Shown: positions 8,859 through 16,769 of the stretch, in pieces
Layout of the letters: every line of letters starts with the position of its first letter
Numbering within the stretch: position 1 is the stretch's first letter
DNA from: Lachnoclostridium sp. UBA7122
Lineage (GTDB): Bacteria > Bacillota > Clostridia > Lachnospirales > Lachnospiraceae
NCBI GenBank assembly: GCA_002493085.1
Contig: DKXQ01000261.1
Span: forward strand, 340 to 51,107
Reading direction: 5' to 3'
Length of the DNA: 50,768 nt
Made by a program: the position numbers and the translations under genes
The notes under the pieces: model-generated
The model's database searches: none
Told to the model about the DNA's origin: nothing
The model's input: the letters and a program-made list of their open reading frames with translations, nothing else

Positions 8859-8896
8859 GTGGCGAAAACCCTCATAACTATGAGGATGAAAGCCAC
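8859..8896 (+). other. Hairpin with purine-rich internal loop upstream of the glmM promoter
   Basis: GTGGC (8859-8863) pairs with GCCAC (8892-8896). Above an internal loop (GAAAAC opposite ATGAAA), CCTCAT (8870-8875) pairs with ATGAGG (8880-8885) over an AACT tetraloop. TTTTAAAA follows. It lies 15 bases before the -35 box of glmM, outside any gene. It may end a short transcript or act as a protein or RNA site. The rest of 8606-8858 shows no gene that I can support. Confidence 0.3.
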
Positions 8897-8910
8897 TTTT
8901 AAAATTTCTA

Positions 8911-8939
8911 TTGACTATTACAATCAAATATATTAAAAT
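8911..8939 (+). promoter_or_regulatory. Housekeeping-type promoter of the glmM leader
   Basis: TTGACT (8911-8916) and TAAAAT (8934-8939) are separated by exactly 17 bases, each matching five of six sigma-A consensus positions. Transcription would start near 8946-8950, just before the 5' strand of the long stem in the leader. Confidence 0.6.
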
Positions 8940-8949
8940 ATATTTAACA

Positions 8950-9095
8950 ACTGAATATTGGTGGTTCTACGAAGCCGCCTTTTCGTAGGTAAAATGTTCA
9001 AAGCATTAAGTTCGTATTTGAACAGGCAGAGTAGTCAGGTTAAAATCAATATTGCAATTCAGTCTGGCAGCCACTCCTGCTGGCAAAAGGCCAGA
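8950..9095 (+). promoter_or_regulatory. Structured 5' leader of glmM, candidate riboswitch or regulatory RNA
   Basis: An enclosing stem pairs ACTGAAT (8950-8956) with ATTCAGT (9057-9063). Inside, CTACGAA (8967-8973) pairs with TTCGTAG (8982-8988), and its loop holds CCGCC (8975-8979), which can pair with GGTGG (8960-8964) to give a compact pseudoknot. A second hairpin pairs TGTTCAAA (8995-9002) with TTTGAACA (9017-9024). Downstream, GCCAG (9090-9094) can pair either with CTGGC at 9064-9068 or with CTGGC at 9080-9084, two mutually exclusive folds just before the GGAGGG ribosome site (9111-9116). I match it to no known riboswitch class from memory. All pairings are visible in the sequence; the function is inference. 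Confidence 0.5.
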
Positions 9096-9121
9096 TTAAA
9101 AATAAGAATGGAGGGAATACT

Positions 9122-10465
9122 ATGAAGTATTTTGGTACAGATGGTTTCCGTGGTGAAGCTAATGTTGGTTTAAATGTTATACATGCATATAAAGCAGGAC
9201 GTTTTCTTGGGTGGTATTATGGACAGGAACACAAGGCAAGAATTATAATAGGAAAAGATACCAGGCGTTCAAGCTATATGTTTGAAGATGCGTTATCAGC
9301 AGGACTTACAGCAAGTGGTGCAGATGTATACCTGCTGCATGTAACCCCGACACCAAGTGTATCATATGTAGTAAGGACGGAGCAGTTTGACTGTGGAATA
9401 ATGATTTCAGCAAGCCATAACCCATACTATGACAATGGCATTAAAGTTATCAATGGCAATGGGCACAAGCTTGAGGCAGAGATAGAAGAAAAAATAGAAG
9501 AGTACATAGATGGCCCGGAAGATGCAATACCATTTGCAACAAAGGAAAATATCGGATGTACAGTTGACTATGCAATAGGAAGGCACAGATATATAGGCTA
9601 TCTTATGTCACTTGCCACGCGTTCATTTAAAAATATCCGGGTGGGCCTGGACTGTGCTAATGGTTCTTCATATTCTGTAGCAAAGGGTGTGTTTGATGCA
9701 TTAGGCGCTAAGACATTTGTGATAGGGATGGAGCCGGATGGCACAAATATTAATAAAGACTGTGGCTCTACCCATATTGAAAACCTGCAGAAGTTTGTAA
9801 AAGAGAAAAACCTTGATATAGGTTTTGCATATGATGGTGATGCGGACCGATGCCTTGCAGTTGACGATAAAGGGGAAGTAATTGATGGTGATGCAATACT
9901 TTATCTGTGTGGATGTTACCTTAAAGAAAAAGGAGAGCTTAATAATAATACAGTTGTAACTACTATTATGTCTAATATTGGTCTTTACAAGGCGCTTGAC
10001 AAAGCTGGCATATTATATGAAAAAACTGCTGTTGGTGATAAATATGTCAATGCATGCATGATGGAAGCGGGACATTCGCTTGGCGGTGAACAGTCAGGAC
10101 ATATTATATTCAGCAAATATGCTGTAACAGGTGATGGTGTGCTTACATCCCTTATGCTTATGGAAGTTATGCTTGAAAAGAAAACAAAGCTTTCAGAACT
10201 TAGGAAAGATTTAAAAATTTATCCACAGTTGTTAAAGAATGTAAAAGTGGCTGATAAAAAAGCTGCAATAAATGACCCTGATGTGCAGAGTGCTGCCAGT
10301 GAGGCTGAAAAAGCACTTGCAGGCAATGGACGCATCCTTATAAGGGAAAGCGGGACAGAGCCAGTAATACGTGTGATGGCAGAGGCTGAAACACAGGAAT
10401 TATGCGGGAAATATGTAGATAAAATAATAGCAGTTTTAGAAGAAAAGAAACATGTTACCAGCTAA
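9122..10465 (+). CDS. glmM: Phosphoglucosamine mutase GlmM
   Basis: A 447-residue alpha-D-phosphohexomutase that interconverts glucosamine-6-phosphate and glucosamine-1-phosphate on the way to UDP-GlcNAc, the precursor of peptidoglycan. It begins with the family motif FGTDGFRGEAN. The phosphoserine loop MISASHNPYYDNG has the active serine at S98. The metal loop is YDGDADRCLAV, the sugar-specificity loop is GGEQSGH, and the phosphate-binding end is RESGTEPVIRVM. The start has GGAGGG five bases upstream. In many Firmicutes glmM follows cdaA and cdaR; here it stands alone behind its own promoter and a long structured leader. It is followed by tig, which appears to have its own promoter. Confidence 0.96.
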   Translation: MKYFGTDGFRGEANVGLNVIHAYKAGRFLGWYYGQEHKARIIIGKDTRRSSYMFEDALSAGLTASGADVYLLHVTPTPSVSYVVRTEQFDCGIMISASHNPYYDNGIKVINGNGHKLEAEIEEKIEEYIDGPEDAIPFATKENIGCTVDYAIGRHRYIGYLMSLATRSFKNIRVGLDCANGSSYSVAKGVFDALGAKTFVIGMEPDGTNINKDCGSTHIENLQKFVKEKNLDIGFAYDGDADRCLAVDDKGEVIDGDAILYLCGCYLKEKGELNNNTVVTTIMSNIGLYKALDKAGILYEKTAVGDKYVNACMMEAGHSLGGEQSGHIIFSKYAVTGDGVLTSLMLMEVMLEKKTKLSELRKDLKIYPQLLKNVKVADKKAAINDPDVQSAASEAEKALAGNGRILIRESGTEPVIRVMAEAETQELCGKYVDKIIAVLEEKKHVTS

Positions 10466-10493
10466 AAATGTGTTTTTGATTATAATTTTTATC

Positions 10494-10518
10494 TAAACCC
10501 CTTGATTTTAGGGGTTTA
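10494..10518. terminator. Inverted repeat after glmM
   Basis: TAAACCCC (10494-10501) pairs with GGGGTTTA (10511-10518) over a nine-base loop. A short TTTATT follows, so termination would be modest. The arms overlap the proposed tig promoter. Confidence 0.4.
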
Positions 10519-10531
10519 TTCGTGCTATATT
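10502..10531 (+). promoter_or_regulatory. Probable tig promoter
   Basis: TTGATT (10502-10507) and TATATT (10526-10531) lie 18 bases apart, fair matches to sigma-A boxes, about 60 bases before tig. The -35 box lies in the loop of the preceding inverted repeat. Confidence 0.4.
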
Positions 10532-10592
10532 ATACAAATGACAGATTGCGGGAGAGGATACCCGTTTTTGAATATAAGGAGGAAATATTAAA

Positions 10593-11879
10593 ATGAGTGT
10601 ACAGGTAGAAAATTTAGAGAAGAGCATGGCAAAGCTTACAGTCGAAGTCCCAGCAGAGGAACTTGAAAAAGCGATGGACAGTGCGTATAAAAAAAACAGG
10701 AATAGAATAGTAGTACCTGGTTTCCGCAAGGGAAAAGCTCCACGCAAAATGATAGAAAAGATGTATGGCGCAGGAGTGTTTTATGAAGATGCTGCTAATA
10801 TTATTATTCCTGATGCATATGAGAATGCTTTTAAGGAAAGTGGCCTGGAAATCGTTTCACAGCCTGAAATTAAAGTAGAGCAGATAGAAAAAGGCATGCC
10901 ATTTATCTTCACTGCTACCGTAGCTGTTAAACCAGAGGTTACACTTGGAGATTATAAGGGCATTGAAGTAGAAAAGAAAGAAGCAGAAGTTTCTGACAAA
11001 GAAATTGACGAAGAGATTAACAGGGTAAGGGAAAGCAATTCACGTATGATAACAGTTGATGACAGGGCAGTACAGGATGGTGATACTGTTACAATAGACT
11101 TTGACGGTTATATTGATGGTGAGCAGTTTGAAGGCGGAAAGTCTGAAAACCATTCACTTGTTATAGGTTCGCATACATTTATTGACAATTTTGAAGAACA
11201 GATTATTGGAAAAAATATTGGTGATGAATTTGATGTCAATGTAACATTCCCTGAAATGTACCAGTCAGAAGAGCTGCGTGGAAAAGCTGCTGTATTCAAA
11301 GTGAAGCTTAATGGAATTAAAATAAAAGAGCTTCCAGATGTTGATGATGAGTTTGCACAGGATGTATCTGATTTTGATACATTGGCAGAGTATAGGGAAG
11401 ACCTTAAGAACAAACTGCTTGAAAATAAAAAGATTATTATTAAGAGAGAGAAAGAAGAAGAAGTAATAAGAAAAATTATTGACAATGCACAGATGGATAT
11501 TCCAGAACCTATGATTGATGAACAGATAAGGCAGATGACACAGGAACTTGCACAGAATATGAAAAGACAGGGGCTTTCTTTTGAACAGTATATGCAGATT
11601 ACAGGATATACACCAAAAAAGCTGGTTGATGATATAAAGCCACAGGCAGTCCTGCGCATACAGAACCGCCTTGTGCTTGAAGCAGTCGTTGCTGCTGAGA
11701 ATATCGGAGCTTCAGAAGAAGAATATGATAAAGAAGTTGAAAATATGGCAGCTATGTACAATATGGAGGCTGGAAAGCTTAAAGAGCGGATTAGTAATGA
11801 AGAGAAAGAACAGATACTTATGGATATAGCAGTACAGAAAGCAGCTGGCTTTGTTGTTGATGCATCAGTTGAAGTGTAA
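10593..11879 (+). CDS. tig: Trigger factor (ribosome-bound chaperone, peptidyl-prolyl isomerase)
   Basis: A 428-residue protein of normal length. The N-terminal domain has the ribosome-docking signature GFRKGKAPRKM near residues 48-58. A central FKBP-type isomerase domain follows (DGDTVTIDFDGYIDGEQFEGG, about residues 160-180). The C-terminal half is helical and highly charged, forming the chaperone arms. It binds near the peptide exit tunnel and shields nascent chains. A strong site (AAGGAGG) precedes the start. The tig-clpP-clpX-lon order is widely conserved and suggests a shared protein-quality-control unit; clpP starts only 11 bases after the tig stop. Confidence 0.97.
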   Translation: MSVQVENLEKSMAKLTVEVPAEELEKAMDSAYKKNRNRIVVPGFRKGKAPRKMIEKMYGAGVFYEDAANIIIPDAYENAFKESGLEIVSQPEIKVEQIEKGMPFIFTATVAVKPEVTLGDYKGIEVEKKEAEVSDKEIDEEINRVRESNSRMITVDDRAVQDGDTVTIDFDGYIDGEQFEGGKSENHSLVIGSHTFIDNFEEQIIGKNIGDEFDVNVTFPEMYQSEELRGKAAVFKVKLNGIKIKELPDVDDEFAQDVSDFDTLAEYREDLKNKLLENKKIIIKREKEEEVIRKIIDNAQMDIPEPMIDEQIRQMTQELAQNMKRQGLSFEQYMQITGYTPKKLVDDIKPQAVLRIQNRLVLEAVVAAENIGASEEEYDKEVENMAAMYNMEAGKLKERISNEEKEQILMDIAVQKAAGFVVDASVEV

Positions 11880-11890
11880 GGAGGGTTATA

Positions 11891-12478
11891 ATGGGTTATA
11901 GTATACCTTATGTTATTGAGAAGACGAGCAGCGGTGAGCGCTCATATGATATTTATTCGAGGCTTTTACAGGACAGGATTATATTTCTGACTGGTGAGGT
12001 AAATGACGATGTTGCGAGTGTACTCGTTTCAGAACTTCTTTTTCTTGAGTCACAGGATACAGAAAAAGATGTACAGTTTTATATTAACAGCCCAGGCGGC
12101 TCTGTAAGTGCAGGGCTTGCAATATATGATACAATGAACTATATAAAATGTGATGTTTCCACTATTTGTATGGGACTTGCTGCCAGTATGGGTTCTTTCC
12201 TTTTATCAGGAGGTGCAAAGGGAAAGAGGTTTGCCCTTCCAAATTCAGAAATCCTGATACACCAGCCATCAGGCGGTGCAAAAGGCCAGGAGACAGAAAT
12301 CCGTATTGTGGCAGAACAGATGTTAAAGACAAGAAACCAGTTAAACAGAATACTTGCAGAGAATACAGGACAGCCACTGGAAAGAATACAGACTGATACA
12401 GAACGCGACAATTATATGACAGCACAGGAAGCAAAAGACTATGGTTTAATAGATGAAATAATCACAAAAAGGAAATGA
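11891..12478 (+). CDS. clpP: ATP-dependent Clp protease proteolytic subunit ClpP
   Basis: A 195-residue serine peptidase. The triad is S99 in LAASMGS, H124 in ILIHQPSGG and D173 in TERDNYM. The oxyanion motif SPGGSVSAG and the C-terminal LIDEIITKR are also present. Fourteen copies form the barrel that is capped by ClpX, encoded next door with the ClpX start ten bases after this stop. An AGGAGGG ribosome site spans the tig stop region, so the two genes are closely coupled. Confidence 0.97.
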   Translation: MGYSIPYVIEKTSSGERSYDIYSRLLQDRIIFLTGEVNDDVASVLVSELLFLESQDTEKDVQFYINSPGGSVSAGLAIYDTMNYIKCDVSTICMGLAASMGSFLLSGGAKGKRFALPNSEILIHQPSGGAKGQETEIRIVAEQMLKTRNQLNRILAENTGQPLERIQTDTERDNYMTAQEAKDYGLIDEIITKRK

Positions 12479-12487
12479 GGGTAATTG

Positions 12488-13759
12488 ATGGGATTAAAGA
12501 AAGATGATGCAAAGCTGAAATGCTCATTCTGCGGTAAAACGCAGAACCAGGTCCACAAGCTGGTTGCAGGACCTGGCGTCTATATATGTGACCAATGTAT
12601 TGAACTCTGTTCCGAAATCATAGAAGAGGATGATGATGAGGAAATTTACAACAATGATATGAATATCAACCTTCTGAAGCCTAAAGAAATGAAAGAGTTC
12701 CTTGATGAGTATGTGGTAGGCCAGGAGGATGCAAAAAAGGTGCTTTCCGTATCTGTTTATAACCATTATAAACGTGTGCTTTCAGGCAGGAGCATGGATG
12801 TGGAACTGCAGAAAAGCAATATTATGATGATAGGCCCTACAGGTTCAGGCAAGACGTTCCTTGCACAGACACTTGCCAAGGTGCTTAACGTCCCATTTGC
12901 GATTGCAGATGCGACTGCACTTACAGAAGCTGGCTATGTAGGAGAAGATGTAGAAAACATCCTTTTAAAGATTATACAGGCAGCAGATTATGATATGGAA
13001 AGAGCTGAACATGGAATCATATATATAGATGAGATTGATAAAATTACACGTAAAGGAGAAAATGTTTCAATTACAAGGGATGTTTCAGGAGAAGGTGTAC
13101 AGCAGGCCCTGCTTAAAATCTTAGAGGGTACAGTTGCAAGCGTTCCGCCACAGGGTGGCAGGAAACATCCACACCAGGAGTTCTTCCAGATTGATACAAC
13201 AAATATATTATTTATCTGTGGCGGGGCATTTGATGGACTGGAAAATATAATTGGAACACGTATAGGTAAGAAGTCAATTGGTTTTAATGCAGAAATTTCA
13301 ACAAAAAGGGATGAAAATATTGGTGATTTATTCAGGCAGGTACTTCCTGAAGATTTTGTCAAGTTTGGAATTATTCCTGAACTTATTGGAAGACTGCCTA
13401 TAAATGTTGCACTTGACCTGCTCGACGAGGAAGCACTTAAGAAAATCCTTGTTGAACCCAAAAATGCAATTACTAAGCAATATAAAAAACTGTTTGAAAT
13501 GGATGGCGTAAAGCTTACGTTTGCAGATGAAGCAATTGAAGCAGTTGCAAAGCGCTCAGTTGAAAGAAAAACTGGTGCAAGAGGACTGCGTGCAATTATG
13601 GAATCTATAATGATGGATGCAATGTTTGAGGTGCCGTCAGACAGTGAAGTAAAAGAATGTATTATCACTAAGGAATCAGTGGCAGGCGATGAAGAGCCAC
13701 TTCTTATTCTTAAGAATGATGAAATCAGGCATGCAACAAAAACCAATGAAATTGCATAA
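12488..13759 (+). CDS. clpX: Clp protease ATP-binding subunit ClpX
   Basis: A 423-residue AAA+ unfoldase that delivers substrates to ClpP. The zinc-binding domain has C12, C15, C34 and C37 (CSFC and CDQC). The ATPase has Walker A GPTGSGKT, Walker B IIYIDEIDKI, the GYVGEDV pore loop and the GARGLR sensor 2. The ClpP-docking IGF-type loop (KSIGFNAE) is present. I use the ATG at 12488 because GAGGG ends six bases upstream; a TTG at 12485 would add one residue. It ends 35 bases before lon. Confidence 0.97.
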   Translation: MGLKKDDAKLKCSFCGKTQNQVHKLVAGPGVYICDQCIELCSEIIEEDDDEEIYNNDMNINLLKPKEMKEFLDEYVVGQEDAKKVLSVSVYNHYKRVLSGRSMDVELQKSNIMMIGPTGSGKTFLAQTLAKVLNVPFAIADATALTEAGYVGEDVENILLKIIQAADYDMERAEHGIIYIDEIDKITRKGENVSITRDVSGEGVQQALLKILEGTVASVPPQGGRKHPHQEFFQIDTTNILFICGGAFDGLENIIGTRIGKKSIGFNAEISTKRDENIGDLFRQVLPEDFVKFGIIPELIGRLPINVALDLLDEEALKKILVEPKNAITKQYKKLFEMDGVKLTFADEAIEAVAKRSVERKTGARGLRAIMESIMMDAMFEVPSDSEVKECIITKESVAGDEEPLLILKNDEIRHATKTNEIA

Positions 13760-13770
13760 ATTTGGGAGAG

Positions 13771-13794
13771 ATGGATAATCCCTCTGTTTTGTAA
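13771..13794 (+). CDS. Possible 7-codon leader ORF abutting the lon start
   Basis: ATG at 13771 opens a frame encoding MDNPSVL that ends with TAA at 13792-13794. The next three bases are the lon ATG. GGGAGAG ends one base before this ATG, so spacing is short. The lon ATG itself has no ribosome site at normal distance. The frame could couple lon translation to termination, or be a chance frame. An alternative lon start at 13813 would leave it uncoupled. Confidence 0.3.
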   Translation: MDNPSVL

Positions 13795-16143
13795 ATGGAG
13801 AATCAGCTGGAAATGGGAGAAAATATAGATGTAGCAGATACAATGGAAGATGTTCCTGTAGTCACACTAAGGGATTTAGTAGTATTTCCAAAAACAACTG
13901 TATATTTTGAAGTAGGGCGTGAAAGTACAGTCAGGGCTCTAAAAGAGGCTATGAACAGCAAACAGCTTGTGTTTACTGTTGCACAGAAAGACCCGGCAGT
14001 TGAAAATCCGGGGATAGATGATTTGTTTGAGACAGGAACCCTTGCTGAGGTAAAGCAGATAGTAAACATGCCTGGAAAAATCATCAGGGTTGTTATAGTG
14101 GGCAAGGAACGTATGAAACTTAAGTTTCTTGAAACAAAAGATGGCTATCTCTCTGGAACACTTGAAAGTCTTCCGGAGACAGGGGATACATCATATACAC
14201 TTGAGATGGTTGCACTTGTGCGTGGCATCAGGGATTTATTCCAGATATACGCCAATGAAAATGGCAGGTTTAACCACAAGCTTATTGATGAGATTTTAAA
14301 AATTACAGACCTTGATACACTGGTTTACCAGATTTGTTCTAATATACCTGTCAGCTACCAGGTAAAACAAAAAATTCTTTCAGAGGACAGTGTAATAGAC
14401 CGTCATGAACAGCTGTCTGTTGTGCTGAGCCGTGAGATAGGCATAATGCGGATACAGGAAGATATTTCTAAGCGGGTAAAAGAACAGGTAGGAAGTAACC
14501 AGAAAGAGTATTATCTGCGTGAACAGATGAAAGCGATACACAAAGAACTTGGTGATGAAGACTCTGAAAATGACGCAGACAAATATATAGAATCTTTAAA
14601 GAAACTTAAAGCATCTAAAAAGGTAAAGAAAAAAATTAAAGATGAAATCAGGCGTTTTAAACTGACAAGTTCCAGTTCATCTGAAAATGCTGTTATAAGA
14701 GGATACATTGAAACACTTCTTGATATTCCATGGAAGAAAGAGAGCAACAGCAATACAGATGTTGTACATGCCAGCGGAGTGCTGGATAAAGACCACTATG
14801 GTTTAAAGAATGTGAAAGAAAGAGTGCTTGAGTGCATTGCAGTCAGGGCAATTAAAAAGGATGGCCAGAGCCCTGTCATATGTCTTGCAGGACCGCCAGG
14901 AACAGGCAAGACATCAGTTGCAAAGTCAGTTGCAAAGGCTATGGACAGAAAATATGTGCGTATCTGTCTTGGTGGTGTACGTGATGAAGCTGAGATAAGA
15001 GGCCACAGACGTACCTATGTAGGTGCAATGCCAGGCAGGATTGTTACTGCATTAAGGTCAGCTAAAGTGAAAAATCCTGTTATGCTGCTTGATGAGATAG
15101 ACAAGCTTGGCAGTGACTATAAGGGCGACCCGTCTTCAGCACTCCTTGAGGTACTTGACTCTGAACAGAATAAACACTTCCGGGACCACTATGTGGAGCT
15201 GCCAGTAGACTTATCAAAAGTAATGTTTATATGTACTGCAAATACTACTGATACAATTCCAAAACCGCTTCTTGACAGGATGGAAGTTATAGAGCTGCCT
15301 GGATATACATCTAATGAAAAATTTCATATTGCTAAAGAACATCTTTTAGAAAAACAAAAAATTGCCAATGGTTTGACAAAAAACCAGCTTAATATATCAG
15401 ATAGAGCTGTTAAGATAATTATTGAAAATTATACACGTGAAGCAGGCGTAAGGAATCTTGAAAGAAAAATTGCACAGATATGCAGAAAAGCAGCTATGGA
15501 AGCTGCAAAAGATGCAGATTGCCGTATAAGGGTATCAGAGCGCAATATCAGGAAATTTCTTGGAACTGAAAAGTATACTATAGATATGGCAAATACAGAA
15601 CCTGACACCGGCATAGTGAGAGGTCTCGCATGGACAGGTTCTGGCGGGGATACGCTGGAAGTAGAAGTAAATGTTATGAAAGGCACTGGCAAGCTTGAAC
15701 TTACAGGAAAACTGGGCGATGTTATGCAGGAATCAGCTAAAATTGCCCTGTCATATGTGAGGTCTGTTGCATCTGAAAACCTTCCTGATAAATATTTTGA
15801 AGAGCATGATGTGCATCTTCATGTACCAGAGGGTGCTGTGCCAAAAGACGGGCCATCCGCCGGGATTACAATGGCTACAGCTATTTACTCTGCTGTAACC
15901 GGACAGAAAGTAAGGGCTGATGTGGCAATGACAGGTGAACTTACACTGCGTGGCAGGATTCTTCCTGTAGGCGGATTAAAAGAAAAGATACTTGCGGCAA
16001 AAACTGCTGGCATAAAACTTGTATTTGTGCCAGCAAAAAATAAAAAAGACATTGATGACATTGAAAAAGAAATTTTAGATGGAATAAATGTGAAGTATAC
16101 GCAGCATGCAGAAGAGGTATTTAAGGAGGTTCTGGTACAGTGA
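13795..16143 (+). CDS. lon: ATP-dependent protease Lon
   Basis: A 782-residue LonA-type protease. It has the N-terminal substrate-binding LON domain (VVTLRDLVVFPKTTVYFEVGRE), a coiled middle segment, an AAA+ domain with Walker A GPPGTGKT near residue 367 and Walker B PVMLLDEIDKL, and the protease domain. The catalytic dyad is S688 in PKDGPSAGI and K731 in GGLKEK. It degrades misfolded and regulatory proteins in the cytosol. The start is uncertain: ATG 13795 has no ribosome site but abuts a short leader frame, while ATG 13813 has GGAG 11 bases upstream and would remove six residues. The last bases overlap yihA by four. Confidence 0.96.
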   Translation: MENQLEMGENIDVADTMEDVPVVTLRDLVVFPKTTVYFEVGRESTVRALKEAMNSKQLVFTVAQKDPAVENPGIDDLFETGTLAEVKQIVNMPGKIIRVVIVGKERMKLKFLETKDGYLSGTLESLPETGDTSYTLEMVALVRGIRDLFQIYANENGRFNHKLIDEILKITDLDTLVYQICSNIPVSYQVKQKILSEDSVIDRHEQLSVVLSREIGIMRIQEDISKRVKEQVGSNQKEYYLREQMKAIHKELGDEDSENDADKYIESLKKLKASKKVKKKIKDEIRRFKLTSSSSSENAVIRGYIETLLDIPWKKESNSNTDVVHASGVLDKDHYGLKNVKERVLECIAVRAIKKDGQSPVICLAGPPGTGKTSVAKSVAKAMDRKYVRICLGGVRDEAEIRGHRRTYVGAMPGRIVTALRSAKVKNPVMLLDEIDKLGSDYKGDPSSALLEVLDSEQNKHFRDHYVELPVDLSKVMFICTANTTDTIPKPLLDRMEVIELPGYTSNEKFHIAKEHLLEKQKIANGLTKNQLNISDRAVKIIIENYTREAGVRNLERKIAQICRKAAMEAAKDADCRIRVSERNIRKFLGTEKYTIDMANTEPDTGIVRGLAWTGSGGDTLEVEVNVMKGTGKLELTGKLGDVMQESAKIALSYVRSVASENLPDKYFEEHDVHLHVPEGAVPKDGPSAGITMATAIYSAVTGQKVRADVAMTGELTLRGRILPVGGLKEKILAAKTAGIKLVFVPAKNKKDIDDIEKEILDGINVKYTQHAEEVFKEVLVQ

Positions 16144-16745
16144 AGATTAAAAGCATAAACCTGGAAACAGTATGTGGCATTACAAGCAGGCTTCCAGAAA
16201 ACCATATGCTTGAGATTGCATTCACAGGACGTTCCAATGTTGGTAAGTCATCACTGATAAACAGCCTGGTGAACAGGAAAGCCTATGCACGGACTTCCCA
16301 GCAGCCAGGCAAAACCCAGACCATCAATTTTTATAATATCAATGAAATGCTGTATTTTGTAGACCTTCCTGGATATGGCTATGCAAAAGTATCAAAAGAA
16401 ATAGTTGCAAAATGGGGTAAAATGATTAATAATTATCTTGAAAGTTCAAAAGTCCTACGGCTGGTATTTTTACTTGTGGATATACGTCACACGCCAAATA
16501 AAAACGATATACAGATGTATAACTGGTGTACAAGCTATGGCTTTAATCCTATAATAATTGCTACAAAGGAGGATAAAGTCAAACGTGCCCAGAAGCCAAA
16601 GCTGGTTAAAGATATAGAACGTGCCCTGGACGTGGAGGAGGGGACACCAGTAATACCATTTTCATCGGTTACAAAGTCCGGCAAAGATGAAATCTGGAAG
16701 TATATTGATATGGTCTATAGGAATTTTAAAGATGACATTGTGTAG
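16140..16745 (+). CDS. yihA: Ribosome biogenesis GTPase YihA/YsxC (EngB)
   Basis: A 201-residue TrmE-Era-EngA-like GTPase needed for 50S assembly. The G motifs are G1 GRSNVGKSS, G2 in TSQQPGKTQTINFY, G3 DLPGYGYA and G4 TKED, with an SSVTKSG G5-like end. The GTG start overlaps the lon stop by four bases (GTGA), and AAGGAGG lies about a dozen bases upstream inside lon, so the two genes are translationally coupled. The lon-yihA pair is conserved in Firmicutes. Confidence 0.95.
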   Translation: MKIKSINLETVCGITSRLPENHMLEIAFTGRSNVGKSSLINSLVNRKAYARTSQQPGKTQTINFYNINEMLYFVDLPGYGYAKVSKEIVAKWGKMINNYLESSKVLRLVFLLVDIRHTPNKNDIQMYNWCTSYGFNPIIIATKEDKVKRAQKPKLVKDIERALDVEEGTPVIPFSSVTKSGKDEIWKYIDMVYRNFKDDIV

Positions 16746-16769
16746 TAAACAGAGATTGGAGGATTAAAG

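Noticed and set aside
8950..9095. Known riboswitch before glmM (glmS ribozyme, ydaO/c-di-AMP, c-di-GMP classes, THF, T-box)
   Set aside because: None of the conserved core sequences that I remember is present; this is from memory, not a search.
12988..13746. Long open frame on the minus strand inside clpX
   Set aside because: It is antisense to a highly conserved gene and its peptide is a low-complexity Ser/Ile mix typical of shadow frames.
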